Below, piece after piece: positions 1 through 10,395 of a DNA stretch of 64,000 nucleotides (positions within the stretch are counted from its first letter, which is position 1; every line of letters begins with the position of its first letter). The position numbers and the translations under genes were made by a program. Origin of the DNA: Oscheius sp. JU75 (taxonomy: Eukaryota; Nematoda; Chromadorea; Rhabditida; Rhabditidae). The DNA lies in contig JASJZC010000005.1 of the NCBI GenBank assembly GCA_037178855.1, positions 10,292,001 to 10,356,000 of the forward strand, given 5' to 3'. Under the pieces are notes generated by a model. It made no database searches. It saw only the letters and a program-made list of their open reading frames with translations, and had not been told where the DNA came from.

Positions 1-297
1 CAATGCAAAGCCGCTGTCTATGGAATGGTCGGCGGCCGCAAAGTCTTCACTTGCGAGTTCTACGAAGAAATTGATGCTAGGAACTCGCCAATGTACACCG
101 CCTTCACCAACATCTACTACAAGCGAGCTTCTTGCCCTCTTTCTCGTGAGTATCTGGTCTCTATTGAAGTATGGAACGATATTCAGACGTTCATCTACCC
201 TCCGTGGACATGGTACAAGCCGATGACTCTTCTGCAAAGAGAAGGACAAAGCACCAAAAGTTTATGGCCAGAAGCAATCCATTCTTTGGAAAATAGA
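1..297 (+). CDS. 3' end of an unidentified gene (truncated by window edge)
   Basis: The frame is open from base 1 and encodes a coding-like stretch containing VYGMVGGRKVFTCEFYEE and TAFTNIYYKRASCPL. A GT at 146 and an AG ending at 186 (ATATTCAG) define a possible 41-bp intron in the size range of the other introns here. Splicing there gives a stop near 297; reading through without splicing gives a stop at 322-324. I do not recognise the family. The 5' part lies outside the window, so neither start nor signal peptide can be judged. Calling it coding rests on the open frame and the donor/acceptor pair only. Confidence 0.45.
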
Positions 298-412
298 GTA
301 GAGAGTCGTGGTATGATCTCATAATAAAGAGTACAAGATTGCAAGGCATTGAACTTCTGAGACAGAGAGGCAGACAGACAGATAGACAGGTAGACAGAAG
401 GAATTTATTGCC

Positions 413-633
413 TTACATCTCACTTAGGTTTCCCACAGGGTTTATGAACCCAAAAATGTCCTCCCAGAACTTCTCCAGCCACTTGAACTTGTCGAGATTG
501 ATATCAATAGCTGGAAGAGTGCTTCGGCACTCGTGTACATTCTCGATGAGCGCGAGCTGAACTCTTTGTTATGTTTCTTGAGTAGGAGGGTACCACGAAC
601 GATAAGAAGGGCGAAGAGAAGAAATGGTTTCAT
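413..633 (-). CDS. small secreted peptide precursor
   Basis: On the minus strand an ATG at 633 begins MKPFLLFALLI, a strong signal peptide. A GT..TTCAG intron of about 44 bp follows, and the second exon continues LALIENVHECRSTLPAIDIN and on to GFINPVGNLSEM, stop at 413-415. The spliced product is about 57 residues. Without splicing the ORF runs into a low-complexity frame, so the intron is preferred. A minus-strand AATAAA (404-409) sits just after the stop. The protein is tiny, with one Cys after the signal peptide, and resembles no family I can name. It could be a secreted peptide or neuropeptide-like precursor, but no dibasic-flanked repeats are visible. Confidence 0.55.
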
Positions 634-1023
634 TTTGTAGGAATGAGAGACTGGAAGAGACTCCCAATCATGGGAAGATGCTGGATAAAAATGAGTCTGT
701 CTAGACAAGGGCCTGAGAAAGCTAGAAACTAGGAAATACCTAGTCAGGATGGATATCTTGTCCTGAACGCAATCCAACTACCCTGTTACCTTGTAAGACT
801 GACCCGGATACCATCTGTCTTCTGGTTTTAAGTTAGGCTACCGCAAAAAGAGCTACACAATGGTATTGGTATCGAAATGATTGGCAGAGTCTGACTTGTC
901 GGATTTGGTCAGACGCTACAGACAAACAAAAGTATGCAATCGGCTACACACAGACGGCTTCAGACAGACAAACAGACAGACGGAGACGCGCGAGCAATTT
1001 AGAGTAGATAGCGGACCAATGAC
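634..1023. other. intergenic spacer
   Basis: No supported gene. It holds purine-rich CAGACAGA-type tracts (around 910-985) like those found in many introns and spacers of this window. Confidence 0.5.
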
Positions 1024-1510
1024 ATGATGAAGACAGTGAGTGATGTGAAGACAGAATATTCTATCCCCAGATACCAGTCTAGCCAAGGAAAGACGAACAA
1101 TATGAGAAATATCGTCCTAGATGGTAAGGCTTTATTTCTCCCTTTGATTCACATTAAGGTTGCTCTTCTCCTGTCTCTCTGTTTATCTGTTTCTATGTTT
1201 CGCTGTCTCTCTGTCTTATGTCTCTCTATTTCGCTTCACCTTGCCTTTTCCCACAGCTCAGCCCAATCCTCTCGACAGATGTCGCCCTCATAGAACTTGT
1301 GAAGTGTCTTCTTATTGTCTCTTCAAATGCTCTAAAGACAATGTTCACGTTCTCGAGTGCCTTCCCCCTTCTATCAAAGCTCTTCCTCCCAGACACACAA
1401 AGTCCCTCATAAACATTTGTCGCCTTTTTATAGCTGGGGAGCCCCCAAAAAGTGAGATCAAGACCAATTGGTCAGAACAATTAGGCACGGAGCAGGGCCC
1501 GACTGATTGA
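1024..1510 (+). CDS. possible small Cys-containing protein (weak model)
   Basis: A two-exon model can be drawn: ATG at 1024 or 1027, donor GTAAGG just after ..NIVLD near 1121, pyrimidine-rich intron, acceptor TTCCCACAG near 1257, then an exon reading QPNPLDRCRPHRTCEVSSYC and onward to a TGA at 1508-1510. The second exon holds six Cys in its first 60 codons, which argues against random ORF, but exon 1 has no signal peptide. An alternative is that only exon 2 is real and belongs to a different transcript. No family recognised. Confidence 0.3.
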
Positions 1511-2094
1511 TCGACAGCCAGTAGGGCCGTCGTGATTTGGGGGTCCTCCCTCTCCCTCACCTGCCCGGCTGATTTCGGGGCTCTTTACACATTTTGCTCT
1601 GAGGTTGTGTTGCCCGCAAAATATACGCGAAGAAGTCATCGGAAATGGCCTCGGGGAAGCCCTTCTCATCCCTTTTTATCGTGTCAAGTTTTATGTTCCT
1701 GGGGGCCATTGTCATAAAGGAGGTCCTTGTGGCGGACAACTGTTAGCTTGTTCTAATCTTAAATGAATCTTGGCCCAAGCCAATCTTGCCCTCTTTCGCT
1801 ATGCAAATGACGAGCTCGTACGGGGAAGATTACTCTTTCCGCCCTCTGTTATGCTGTTCTTGCTCAGAAACTTCCTTTAGATCACCGATTTCTTTCAAAA
1901 CAAGAAGAATCTCTCTGTCCCTGTCTCACTGTCTACCTGTCTCCCAATCAAAGATTCCTGTCTCCTTCTATTCTCATCTCTAGTCTGCCCTCCCTTCCCA
2001 ATCTCTTTTTGACCACAATGTGTTTATTTCAGTAAACTTCTCGTCTCATCCTCATTCCCTTGCCCTTTCTCAGACTCCCAAGAACCCAGACGCA
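1511..2094. other. upstream region of the SLC6 gene
   Basis: No convincing coding exon. Pyrimidine-rich sequence precedes an acceptor-like TTTCTCAG ending at 2073, 22 bp before the SLC6 ATG, which could be a spliced-leader site or the end of an intron within the 5' leader. Confidence 0.45.
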
Positions 2095-5000
2095 ATGGAG
2101 CGTCTGACTCCGGTTCACGACCGTGAACAATGGAGTTCCTGGGCCGACTTCATCATGTCCTGTATTGGCTACGCCATCGGTCTGGGCAACGTCTGGCGCT
2201 TTCCCTACCTCTGCTATCAGAATGGAGGAGGTAGGAACACCCCTCGATGTTACAAAGCAATTTTTCAACGTCGCGTCTAGAGTATCCGCAGCTGACATCC
2301 CCTTCCCCCCTTTTGAGAATCGCGATAAATATCAACAATTTCCAGGTGTTTTCCTCATCCCCTACATCATTTCGGTTATTTTCTGCGGCGCGCCGCTGTT
2401 CATCTTGGAGACCTCATGGGGGCAGTTACTGTCCGTGGGAGGCTTGGGCATGTTCAAGATCTGTCCCATCTTCAAGGGAGTGGGAATCGCTGCCGCTGTC
2501 ATGGCTTTCTGGTTGAATATCTACTACATTGTTGTGCTGTCTTGGGCACTGTGCTACCTGTGGAACAGCTTGAGACTGGATGACAATGTGCCGTGGAGAA
2601 ACTGTGATAATGCGTGGGTTTCTCGAAAGACAAAGAGACAGAGAGACAGTGGAACCGAAAGACTTTCAGATGGAACACTGAACACTGCCGCTCCGAGTAT
2701 GAGAAGCTTCCCTGCACTAGCAACCGAACAATCGCTGACTACTTCAATGTCAAGGTTTCCTTAGTTCCAGTTCCCAGTATATAAACCTTAAGAGCCTCAC
2801 CAGTGACCATCTCCGTGAGTACAAGCAGCTGTTCTTCATCGGAGAAAAGGCAGACTGGACTGTCTGTTCCGCAGCCCAACTCAGTGTCCAGTCTCCGGTC
2901 AAAGAGTTCTGGAAGTAGGCTGTTTCCATACACGTACCGCCTCTGTTTTCAGCTACAAAGTTCTAGGAATCAGTGAGGGAATCGACCATCCGGGAGCTTT
3001 GAGATGGGATCTGGCCATCTATCTCTTCATCGCTTGGGTCATCTGCTACTTGTGCATCTTCAAGGGAGTCCAGTGGACTGGAAAGGTTGGAATGAGCTTT
3101 TTCTAAAAAGTTATTCCCTAGGTCGTCTACCTGACTGCTTCTTTCCCCTACATCATGCTCTTCTTCCTTCTGATTCGTGGTCTCACACTACCTGGCGCCT
3201 CTCTTGGATTGGAATTCTATTTGAGACCGGATTTCAGCAAGCTGTGGACATCTAAGGTATTTGTCATTGTCTCCGTCTCTCATTCTCTCTATCTTTCTGT
3301 CTCTCTGTTCCTCTGTCTCTATGTCTTCCCACCGAATACTTTTCAGATTTGGGTAGATGCAGTAACTCAGGTGTTCTTTTCCTACGGTCTGGGTCTCGGA
3401 GCTCTGGTAGCACTCGGTAGTTACAACAAGTACCACAACAATGTTTACAAGTACTGTCTCTTTAAATCTTTCAAACCATCATTCTCTTCAGACAAGCCAT
3501 AACAGTCTGTTTCGTAAACAGCGGAACATCAATCTTTGCCGGCTTTGTGATCTTCTCCTTCATTGGTTTTATGGCCACCCAGCAAGAAAAGAGCGTAGCT
3601 GAAGTGGCTCAAGCCGGACCCGGCCTGCTATTTTTGGCTTACCCTTCAGGAATCCTTCAGATTCCTTACAGTCAAGTCTGGTCAATGCTCTTCTTCTCCA
3701 TGGTCCTGTTCCTTGGTGTCGACTCTCAGGTAAGCTGCTGACCAGTGTGTAAAATGTAAGGGAAGAGGCCCCGAACGGCGCAGAGATCATAGTGGGGAGA
3801 TCAGGAGATGAGCTCAGAGTCCTGATCCATGCAGAGAAGTAGTAGTCAACCAGACTGCCGAAACCCTTGTACCAAAACATATCGGTTCCAATCAATCTGC
3901 TTAAGGATCCTACGTTTATAATTTGCAAGGAGCGCCTTCCTGCGACACAAGTCATCTCTAATCTGGGATAACACTTGTCAATGTCTGTGGCCTTTTCTGT
4001 CAAGTATTATCCTAGAGTTGACAAAGACAGGACAGTTCAAGACACTGAGTCGCGACTGGTCTCTCTTCAACCAAATTCTACTACCTTAAGAGCGATGGTT
4101 TCTGTGACGGACTCTGTTTGGGTGTTTGTTTGTTTGTTCGTGGCCACGAAACAGAAGCGAGCCAATTATGTTGTCCGGAAGTTTTGTTGTTCAGAAACAG
4201 TTACTGCCTAAGTTGGGTGGCAAGTCAAGAGTAGAGCTTGGCTTTTCTCCCAATGAAACCACTGTCTTTTGTTACTAGGCGCAGCCGTCGATGCAAACTG
4301 AAGGCAAATGACAGCGAAGGCGTCGGAGACGACTGGTGGCAAATAGTGAACAAAATTATTTAAATACTGCTCCCAAGTGCCAGAGTCAATATAACTTCCG
4401 ACAGTAAGTCAAACTTGAGATCTGTAGTTGGAGAACGAGTCGAGAAGAGGGTTTTCTGTAGCCCAAAGTTGTAGTGCCAGATTCAAACCATCAGCACTGT
4501 AAGCCAATAGGAGCCCAGTCCGTTCTCCAAATTTCACAATTGGAAAAAAGATCCTCCGGTTATACCAATTCCCCGATTTCAGTTTTGTACTATGGAAGGC
4601 TTCTTCACTGCCATCATTGACGAGTTCCCTCACCATATTCGAGAGCGGAAATACGGACGAGAACTCTTCATAGGAGTCATATGCCTCATCTCCTTTATCA
4701 TTGGATTGTCTACAGTAACTGAGGTACCGACACCTACTCCCATACACAAAGTTTCATCCAGGGAGGATTTTATGTCTTTCAACTTTTCGACTTTTACGCC
4801 GCCTCGGGCTGGGCTCTGCTCTGGCTGCTTTTCTTCGAATGTGTCGCTATTTCTTGGAGTGTTGGTATGGTTTTTGAGGATTCGGAATTGGAAAAGCCTA
4901 TTTCAGGAATTGATCGCTGGTACGAGCACATGAGAAGCATGATTGGATACTATCCAAGCAAGTGGTGGAAGTTCTGCTGGTGTGTGGCCACTCCTTCTGT

Positions 5001-8000
5001 CTGTCTTGTGAGTTTTCGACAGTTTTTGAGCAGGAACTTCTCTCCTGTACAGTCTCGGAGACTAACTTTCACCTTTACTGTCTCTATAATCAAACAGGGC
5101 TCTCCCGTACTGTACCTGTAGGCAGTCAATATTTTGTCCAGTATTGTCTCGATAACAGTACGAGTGAGTCCCCGTACGATCTCTATAGTCAGGCAGAGAT
5201 TCTCACCCGTACTGTCACACACTTTCTTGTACTCTCTCGCCATTCACAGCCCTTCCTTCCCGTACTGTCTCATCCGAGCATTGAAATTAACAAGCTTAAA
5301 AGCCGATGAAGAGTGTTGGGAAGAGTTATGACGGGGGCGGCGATAATTGATGGATTGGACGACGACAGTTGGCCCGAGCAATTTGGCAGCCTATTGAGAA
5401 AACATAGAAACAAAACCGAGCAGCTGACTCTCCGGCAGTCTTGAGACAGAGGGGGATTGGAGCTGTGAAGAAGATTTGTGGCAGGGTGGGGGACACCGGC
5501 AGCAAAGTAAAGGGCTGGCAAACAGAAAAAAGTGTTTATGGAAGCATTAGAAGTTTTCTACCTAAAGTTTTGAGCTGTCATCTGCCCATCCCACTTCATA
5601 TAACCCGTCACTTTGACTATCTCTTTGTGTCAATCTAACATCTACTCTAAACCTGTCTCTATCAACCTGTTCAACTCATGTCCGCTGCCTGAACGTTTCG
5701 TCTGCTGGCTATGTACCTGTCACCTTGTTTTGTTCTTTTCTCTCGCCTTGACCTTCCTATTCTTGTCAGCTCGTTATTCGGCTCTAACGAACTCGCGTGT
5801 CTTTTCAAATTGAATCTTTCTCATAATGTCTCTGGTCACCCTTCATTTCCTTCCCTATCAAACCATGATAAATTCTGCGTATACCTTATATTGTCAACAG
5901 ATTCTGCCAAGAACGCACTCCGTCCGTCAGTGAATTGTCTTTCTTATCGCTGTTTTGAACTGATTGCTCGCCTAGAAGAACGTTGCTTCCTAATTGCTCT
6001 GCTGAATTTGAAGAAGAAGATCTACTTCGACAATTTGCAAGTGGAATACCTTCTACTTTCCACCACTAGAGGGCAACCATCTATTTCGTCTACGAGGTAC
6101 GCCTGGGAACGCGTAGACTAACCCATACCAATGACCAAAAGCCGATTTCTCACTATTGGAGCTATTAACGCCAGAACATTGTCTTCAACCGCACGACAGA
6201 TTGAATTGGATGAGGCCTTGGAAAAGTTCAACTGCGACATCCTCGTTGTATCGGAAGCTAGAATTACCAGAAAAGGATCTTTCACATTCACATCTTCGCA
6301 AAGGATAGTGTTTCACTCTGGTGGCCGAACTACTGCCCATGGTATAGCCTTCGTTACCACCCCAGAAGTCGGAAAGGCTGCTGATTTTTATCCTAGGAAC
6401 GACCGTATAGCCGCACTTCATTTGAAAACGGAAAAGGTTTACATTATCGGATGCTATGCTCCTACAAGCACCTATACAGATGATGAGTACGATAGTTTTC
6501 TTGAGCAAATTGAACAGGAAATAAGGAAATGCCCAAAGAACGCTACCCCATTCATAGCAGGAGATTTCAATGCCAAGATCCAACGACGTGACGGAAATGA
6601 AAAATCAGTAGGAAAATACTGTGGAGGAGACGGAAATCAACGTGGGACAATGCTTACCGAATTTGCTATGAGAAATGATATGAAAATATGGAATACTATG
6701 TTTCGAAGGAAGAAGAGCAAACTGTGGACTTGGAGGAGCCCAAACGGACAAGTTTTCAATCAAATTGACTTCATGCTGTCGTCTACAAGAATCAAAGTGG
6801 TCAACTGTTTTACCCATAGATCCTTCCAATTTGATTCTGATCATCGGCTTATCGTTGCTCACGTCAAAACTACTCTAATTCAAAGGAAGAGGAGGATGCC
6901 TAAACCACACTTACGATTCAATAGGAGACAATATGTTAACAACGTCCAGCTGCTTGGTGAACCTCAAACCCCATTTGCAGATTCTGCTACTAATTCATAC
7001 ACAATACTACGTGCATATACAGAAACGGCTGCTTCGAACTGCTGGCAAGACATTCCTAAAATCAAATGGATAAGCGATCATACCAAGGACCTCCTGGCCA
7101 GAAGACACTTTTTCAAGGGAAAACCTCTGATGGCTCACGAATACAAAAATGCTTGTTCTCTAGCACGGGTTGAATTACAAAAGGACATTGCTAAAAGGAA
7201 AGAAGAGAGGATAAAAGAAGCTATCATTCATGGAAAAGGAATAAAAGACGCAATAAGATCAACGGCTCACAAGAAGACATTGTTGATGATGGAGGATCCA
7301 GCAACATGTACTAAGTCACAACGCTTCACCTGTAAGATGGTCAAACAATACTACGACAATCTGTTCCGAAGCTCAATTCCACTGAATCTCTACATACGAC
7401 CGTCAGATGAATCATTGTCCCCTTTCACAACGGAGGAAGCTCGATACGCTCTCAAATCCTTGAAGTTAGGACACTCCCCAGGTCCCGATAATATTCTCCC
7501 TGACATGTTGAGTCTGGCATCGGAACAACTCTCTCCAGTAGTTGCTGCTTTACTCAATGGCCTTTCACGTGGAGATGATGTTCCAACTGGACTCTGTGAA
7601 TCTTGGATGAAACTGATACATAAAGGAGGAAGCTCTGAAGAATTGGGAAATTTTCGACCTATATCGCTACTATCCACTGTCTTGAAGGCGTGCACAAAAG
7701 CCATTTTGATGAGGATGCTAAGGAATCTTGATGAATTCGAAGACTATAGTCAAAGCGGCTTTCGCAAAGGTTTTTCAACGATGGATCATGTTCATGCTGT
7801 CAAGCAAATCGCCGAAAGATGCACAGAATATTCAACTCCTATCTACTTCGCATTTGTCGACTTCTGCAAAGCTTTTGACTCTATCGAATGGAATGCAGTC
7901 TGGAGCACACTGTCATCGGCTGGAGTCAAAAAGGAATTAGTGATTATGCTACAACGAATATACGAATCCTCGAACACGTTCGTTATTGTCAACAAGGAAA

Positions 8001-9593
8001 AAGTAGATGTGGACTTCCGGAAAGGAATACGCCAAGGAGATACTCTCTCTCCTCTGTTGTTCAACTGCGTACTCAGGAGTATTATTCGCTCAATCGACTG
8101 GGAAGAGAATGGAATAAAAATTGATGGAAGACGGCTGACAAGTCTAGAATACGCAGACGACGTTACCATTGTCGGAAAATCTCGACCCGAACTGGAGAAA
8201 ATGCTCCGAAAACTGATGGATGCAGCCGAGCAAGTTGGCCTACGAATTAACGACAAGAAGACGATTCTGCTTACGAACTGTACTACAACAAGGACACCCA
8301 TCTCAGTCAATGGTCTGAACTTTGCCTTCAAAGACGAAGTGAAATACCTCGGAGTCTCAATTTCTCTCCCATTGGACCACCATAGGGAGATTGATTGCGC
8401 TGTCAGAAGAGGATGGTTGGCATGGAGTCAACAAGCAAAGTGGTTAACAGATAGAACTATTCCCATGGACAAACGACGCCACCTTTTCAACTCCTGTATC
8501 ACTCCAGTGGTCACCTATGGCTGTGAAACTTGGACGCTCAAGGAACAAGATAGGGAACGTCTGAAAGTCGCTCAAAGAAAAATGGAGCGAAGAATGCTGA
8601 AGATTACAAGGATGAATCGATGGAATAACGATAGAGTGAGAAATATTACCAGAGTCAAAGATTGGGTGAAAGTAGCTGACCGACTGAAACTTGCCTGGGC
8701 TCACAGGATTACGCAGATGCCTCAGGATAGATGGACACGTGCTACCACGACTTGGATTCCTTACGACAGGAAAAGACTTAGAGGACAACCACCGCCAAGA
8801 TGGAGAGACTTTTTGAAGCAAAATTTTGATAGATGCTGGTGGAATGCCCCAAGTGAAGATTGGAAACGAGTCATTGACCATCATAGATAATTCTACGATT
8901 TGGAACAATAAATAAATAAATAAAAATCGCTGTTTTGTCCCAGTCAGTCACTGCTACTCTGCCTTTGTCATTCTCTACCTGTGCTCTCCCAGAAATCGAC
9001 TATCCTGTCTCTCTGTCTTGCTGTCCCTGTCAGCAAACTTTTTATATACTTGACTTTTTGAGATGTCATCTGTTCTATCACAATGTCTCTATCAATCTCT
9101 TACCTGCTCTCTATAATGATATCTCATTATTATCCTCATCATGACAATAAGCTTACAAGCTCACTCACCGGTTCCTGTCACCAGTCACTTGACAATTCCT
9201 GACTGCTCTTTAGGCTCATAATCACAGGCGTAAAAAGACATGACGAGAGATGACCCGCTGTACACTCCCTACTGTACTCTTCATTTCAGGGAGTTCTCCT
9301 TTTCGGTCTGATTAAATACGAGCCCTTGCGAATTGGTGCTTACAACTACGACTACCCGTTCTGGGGTCACGTTTTCGGCTGGTTCCTGTCTCTCAGTTCC
9401 ATGCTCTGTATCCCCGGTTATGCCATCTTTGCCTGGTTCACGACTGAGGGAACCGCTGCTGAGGTGGGCTAAAAAATTCGAAGAGGACATAAAGTCTTTT
9501 TAGAAGTTCAAGATTCTGTTCCGTCCCGACGTCGACATCAAGCCAAACAACCCAGATGAGGGAGAGGAGATGATCGAGTGCAGTCAGCTCTAA
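2095..9593 (+). CDS. SLC6-family sodium:neurotransmitter/amino-acid symporter
   Basis: This is a plasma-membrane Na+/Cl--coupled symporter of about 614 residues. Thirteen exons with consistent phases are readable: 2095-2230, 2346-2613, 2670-2754, 2778-2914, 2953-3085, 3122-3256, 3347-3450, 3492-3729, 4583-4723, 4762-4864, 4907-5007, 9290-9463, 9504-9593. Exon 1 has the SLC6 TM1 signature [18 protein letters not shown]. The large extracellular loop 2 has CDNAWNTEHC; later exons give [27 protein letters not shown]-like and the KWWKFCW helix. The length fits the family (about 600-650 aa) and no frame break is seen. The N-terminus is short, so an upstream exon is possible. Intron 11 (5008-9289) contains a full-length LINE in the same orientation. 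Which substrate is carried cannot be told from sequence; neurotransmitter or amino acid is inferred from the family. Confidence 0.93.
3919..4040. repeat. foldback (palindromic) repeat element, copy 1
   Basis: Lying in SLC6 intron 8, this stretch has two arms, about 3951-3979 (GTCATCTCTAATCTGGGATA..) and 4000-4022 (GTCAAGTATTATCCTAGAGT..), which are imperfect reverse complements. The flanks and arms match a second copy near 51.8 kb, including the lead-in AATTTGCAAG and the exit GACAGTTCA. It looks like a small non-autonomous foldback or MITE-like element. No encoded protein. Confidence 0.65.
5946..5957. repeat. 5' target-site duplication of the LINE
   Basis: ATCGCTGTTTTG here is repeated exactly at 8926-8937, immediately after the AATAAATAAATA tail of the LINE. 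A 12-bp direct repeat flanking the element is the expected mark of target-primed reverse transcription. Confidence 0.8.
5958..8925 (+). mobile_element. complete RTE-like non-LTR retrotransposon (LINE)
   Basis: The element is about 2.97 kb: a leader of about 170 bp, one long ORF (6131-8890), a very short 3' end and a tail of AATA repeats (about 8908-8925). A perfect 12-bp target-site duplication bounds it. The short single-ORF layout and simple-repeat tail are typical of the RTE clade. It lies inside SLC6 intron 11 in the sense orientation, so the host gene must splice across it. The uninterrupted ORF and identical duplications indicate a young, possibly active insertion. Confidence 0.88.
6131..8890 (+). 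CDS. LINE endonuclease / reverse transcriptase polyprotein
   Basis: A 919-residue uninterrupted ORF. The N-terminal third is an apurinic endonuclease-like domain: [11 protein letters not shown] start, SEAR near residue 53, [15 protein letters not shown], then IDFML and SDHRLI near its end. The middle is a reverse transcriptase: [51 protein letters not shown] and the catalytic YADD, followed by KYLGVSISL and the thumb motif YGCETWTL. The C-terminus is basic with W-rich RWRDFLK. These motifs in this order place it with RTE/BovB-like LINEs. It would copy its own RNA at the nicked target. All catalytic motifs I can check are present, so the product may be functional. No separate ORF1 is seen. Confidence 0.95.
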   Translation: MTKSRFLTIGAINARTLSSTARQIELDEALEKFNCDILVVSEARITRKGSFTFTSSQRIVFHSGGRTTAHGIAFVTTPEVGKAADFYPRNDRIAALHLKTEKVYIIGCYAPTSTYTDDEYDSFLEQIEQEIRKCPKNATPFIAGDFNAKIQRRDGNEKSVGKYCGGDGNQRGTMLTEFAMRNDMKIWNTMFRRKKSKLWTWRSPNGQVFNQIDFMLSSTRIKVVNCFTHRSFQFDSDHRLIVAHVKTTLIQRKRRMPKPHLRFNRRQYVNNVQLLGEPQTPFADSATNSYTILRAYTETAASNCWQDIPKIKWISDHTKDLLARRHFFKGKPLMAHEYKNACSLARVELQKDIAKRKEERIKEAIIHGKGIKDAIRSTAHKKTLLMMEDPATCTKSQRFTCKMVKQYYDNLFRSSIPLNLYIRPSDESLSPFTTEEARYALKSLKLGHSPGPDNILPDMLSLASEQLSPVVAALLNGLSRGDDVPTGLCESWMKLIHKGGSSEELGNFRPISLLSTVLKACTKAILMRMLRNLDEFEDYSQSGFRKGFSTMDHVHAVKQIAERCTEYSTPIYFAFVDFCKAFDSIEWNAVWSTLSSAGVKKELVIMLQRIYESSNTFVIVNKEKVDVDFRKGIRQGDTLSPLLFNCVLRSIIRSIDWEENGIKIDGRRLTSLEYADDVTIVGKSRPELEKMLRKLMDAAEQVGLRINDKKTILLTNCTTTRTPISVNGLNFAFKDEVKYLGVSISLPLDHHREIDCAVRRGWLAWSQQAKWLTDRTIPMDKRRHLFNSCITPVVTYGCETWTLKEQDRERLKVAQRKMERRMLKITRMNRWNNDRVRNITRVKDWVKVADRLKLAWAHRITQMPQDRWTRATTTWIPYDRKRLRGQPPPRWRDFLKQNFDRCWWNAPSEDWKRVIDHHR
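8926..8937. repeat. 3' target-site duplication of the LINE
   Basis: Exact copy of the 12-bp sequence at 5946-5957, directly after the A-rich tail. Confidence 0.8.
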
Positions 9594-10395
9594 ACATTCC
9601 GAAACAAGAAAAAACTGTCTTTGAATCTCATTTTAAGCCTTTCTAATCCAGTGTGAAGAGTACCATAGATAGTTTATTTACTGTTAAGTGACAAAATTTT
9701 ATAGTTCAAATAAAAATCATCTTTCTTTACTAAAGCGTTTTTTACTAAAACGCAGTGGCGTCTCCATATTTTTGGAAACGCTTTCTGAAGTAGTAGCAGT
9801 TATAGCCTTAAACCTGTTTGTTTCAATCATTTGCCTGACCAAGAATCGTAGTCGTAACTTTTGTTACGAAATACTCATGACTACCAAATCTTGAGAACGA
9901 CAAAGAGAATGCGGTTAGGGACAGTAGTTGCAGCTCCATGAGCCACAACACTGTAAGAGAACAGTCGAACCTGTTGGTAGGATTCTAATAAGTTTGACTA
10001 AGAATCTGAGAATGGAATTTTGTGACTAGAAACTAGATAACTTACTCTATTCGTAAAACAAGAATAAAGTAAAGGTTAGCTCCAGTTGAGTGGAATAGAC
10101 AGCTTTCAGGTTGCTAACTTCCAGGCATACAGCTGACTTTGCTTTTAGGGGCTGCCTACCTGAGGCTGACTTCCTATGAATGCAGACGTTGCTTTGATCA
10201 AACTATCCTAGACAGAGGTTCAAAGTTTCACTTGCTGCCGGCCCTCTAGCTTGTGAGAAAGTAACTAGGTCAATTAACTTTGCTTTTTTAGCCATTTACA
10301 ATCAAACAGCTCACCGTGCTTTTAGAGTTTTTTTTCTAAAGGCTTCAGACTAAAGTTCTAGTTCCTAAACACAGTCGGGTTACCACAATGAAACC
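9594..10395. other. intergenic spacer
   Basis: AATAAA near 9710 could be the poly(A) signal of the SLC6 gene. Otherwise no gene is apparent up to the edge of the inverted duplication. Confidence 0.45.

Noticed and set aside
1557-1739. 60-codon minus-strand ORF (MSATRTSFMTMAPRNI..)
   Set aside because: No signal peptide, motif or splice sites supporting a gene; probably chance.
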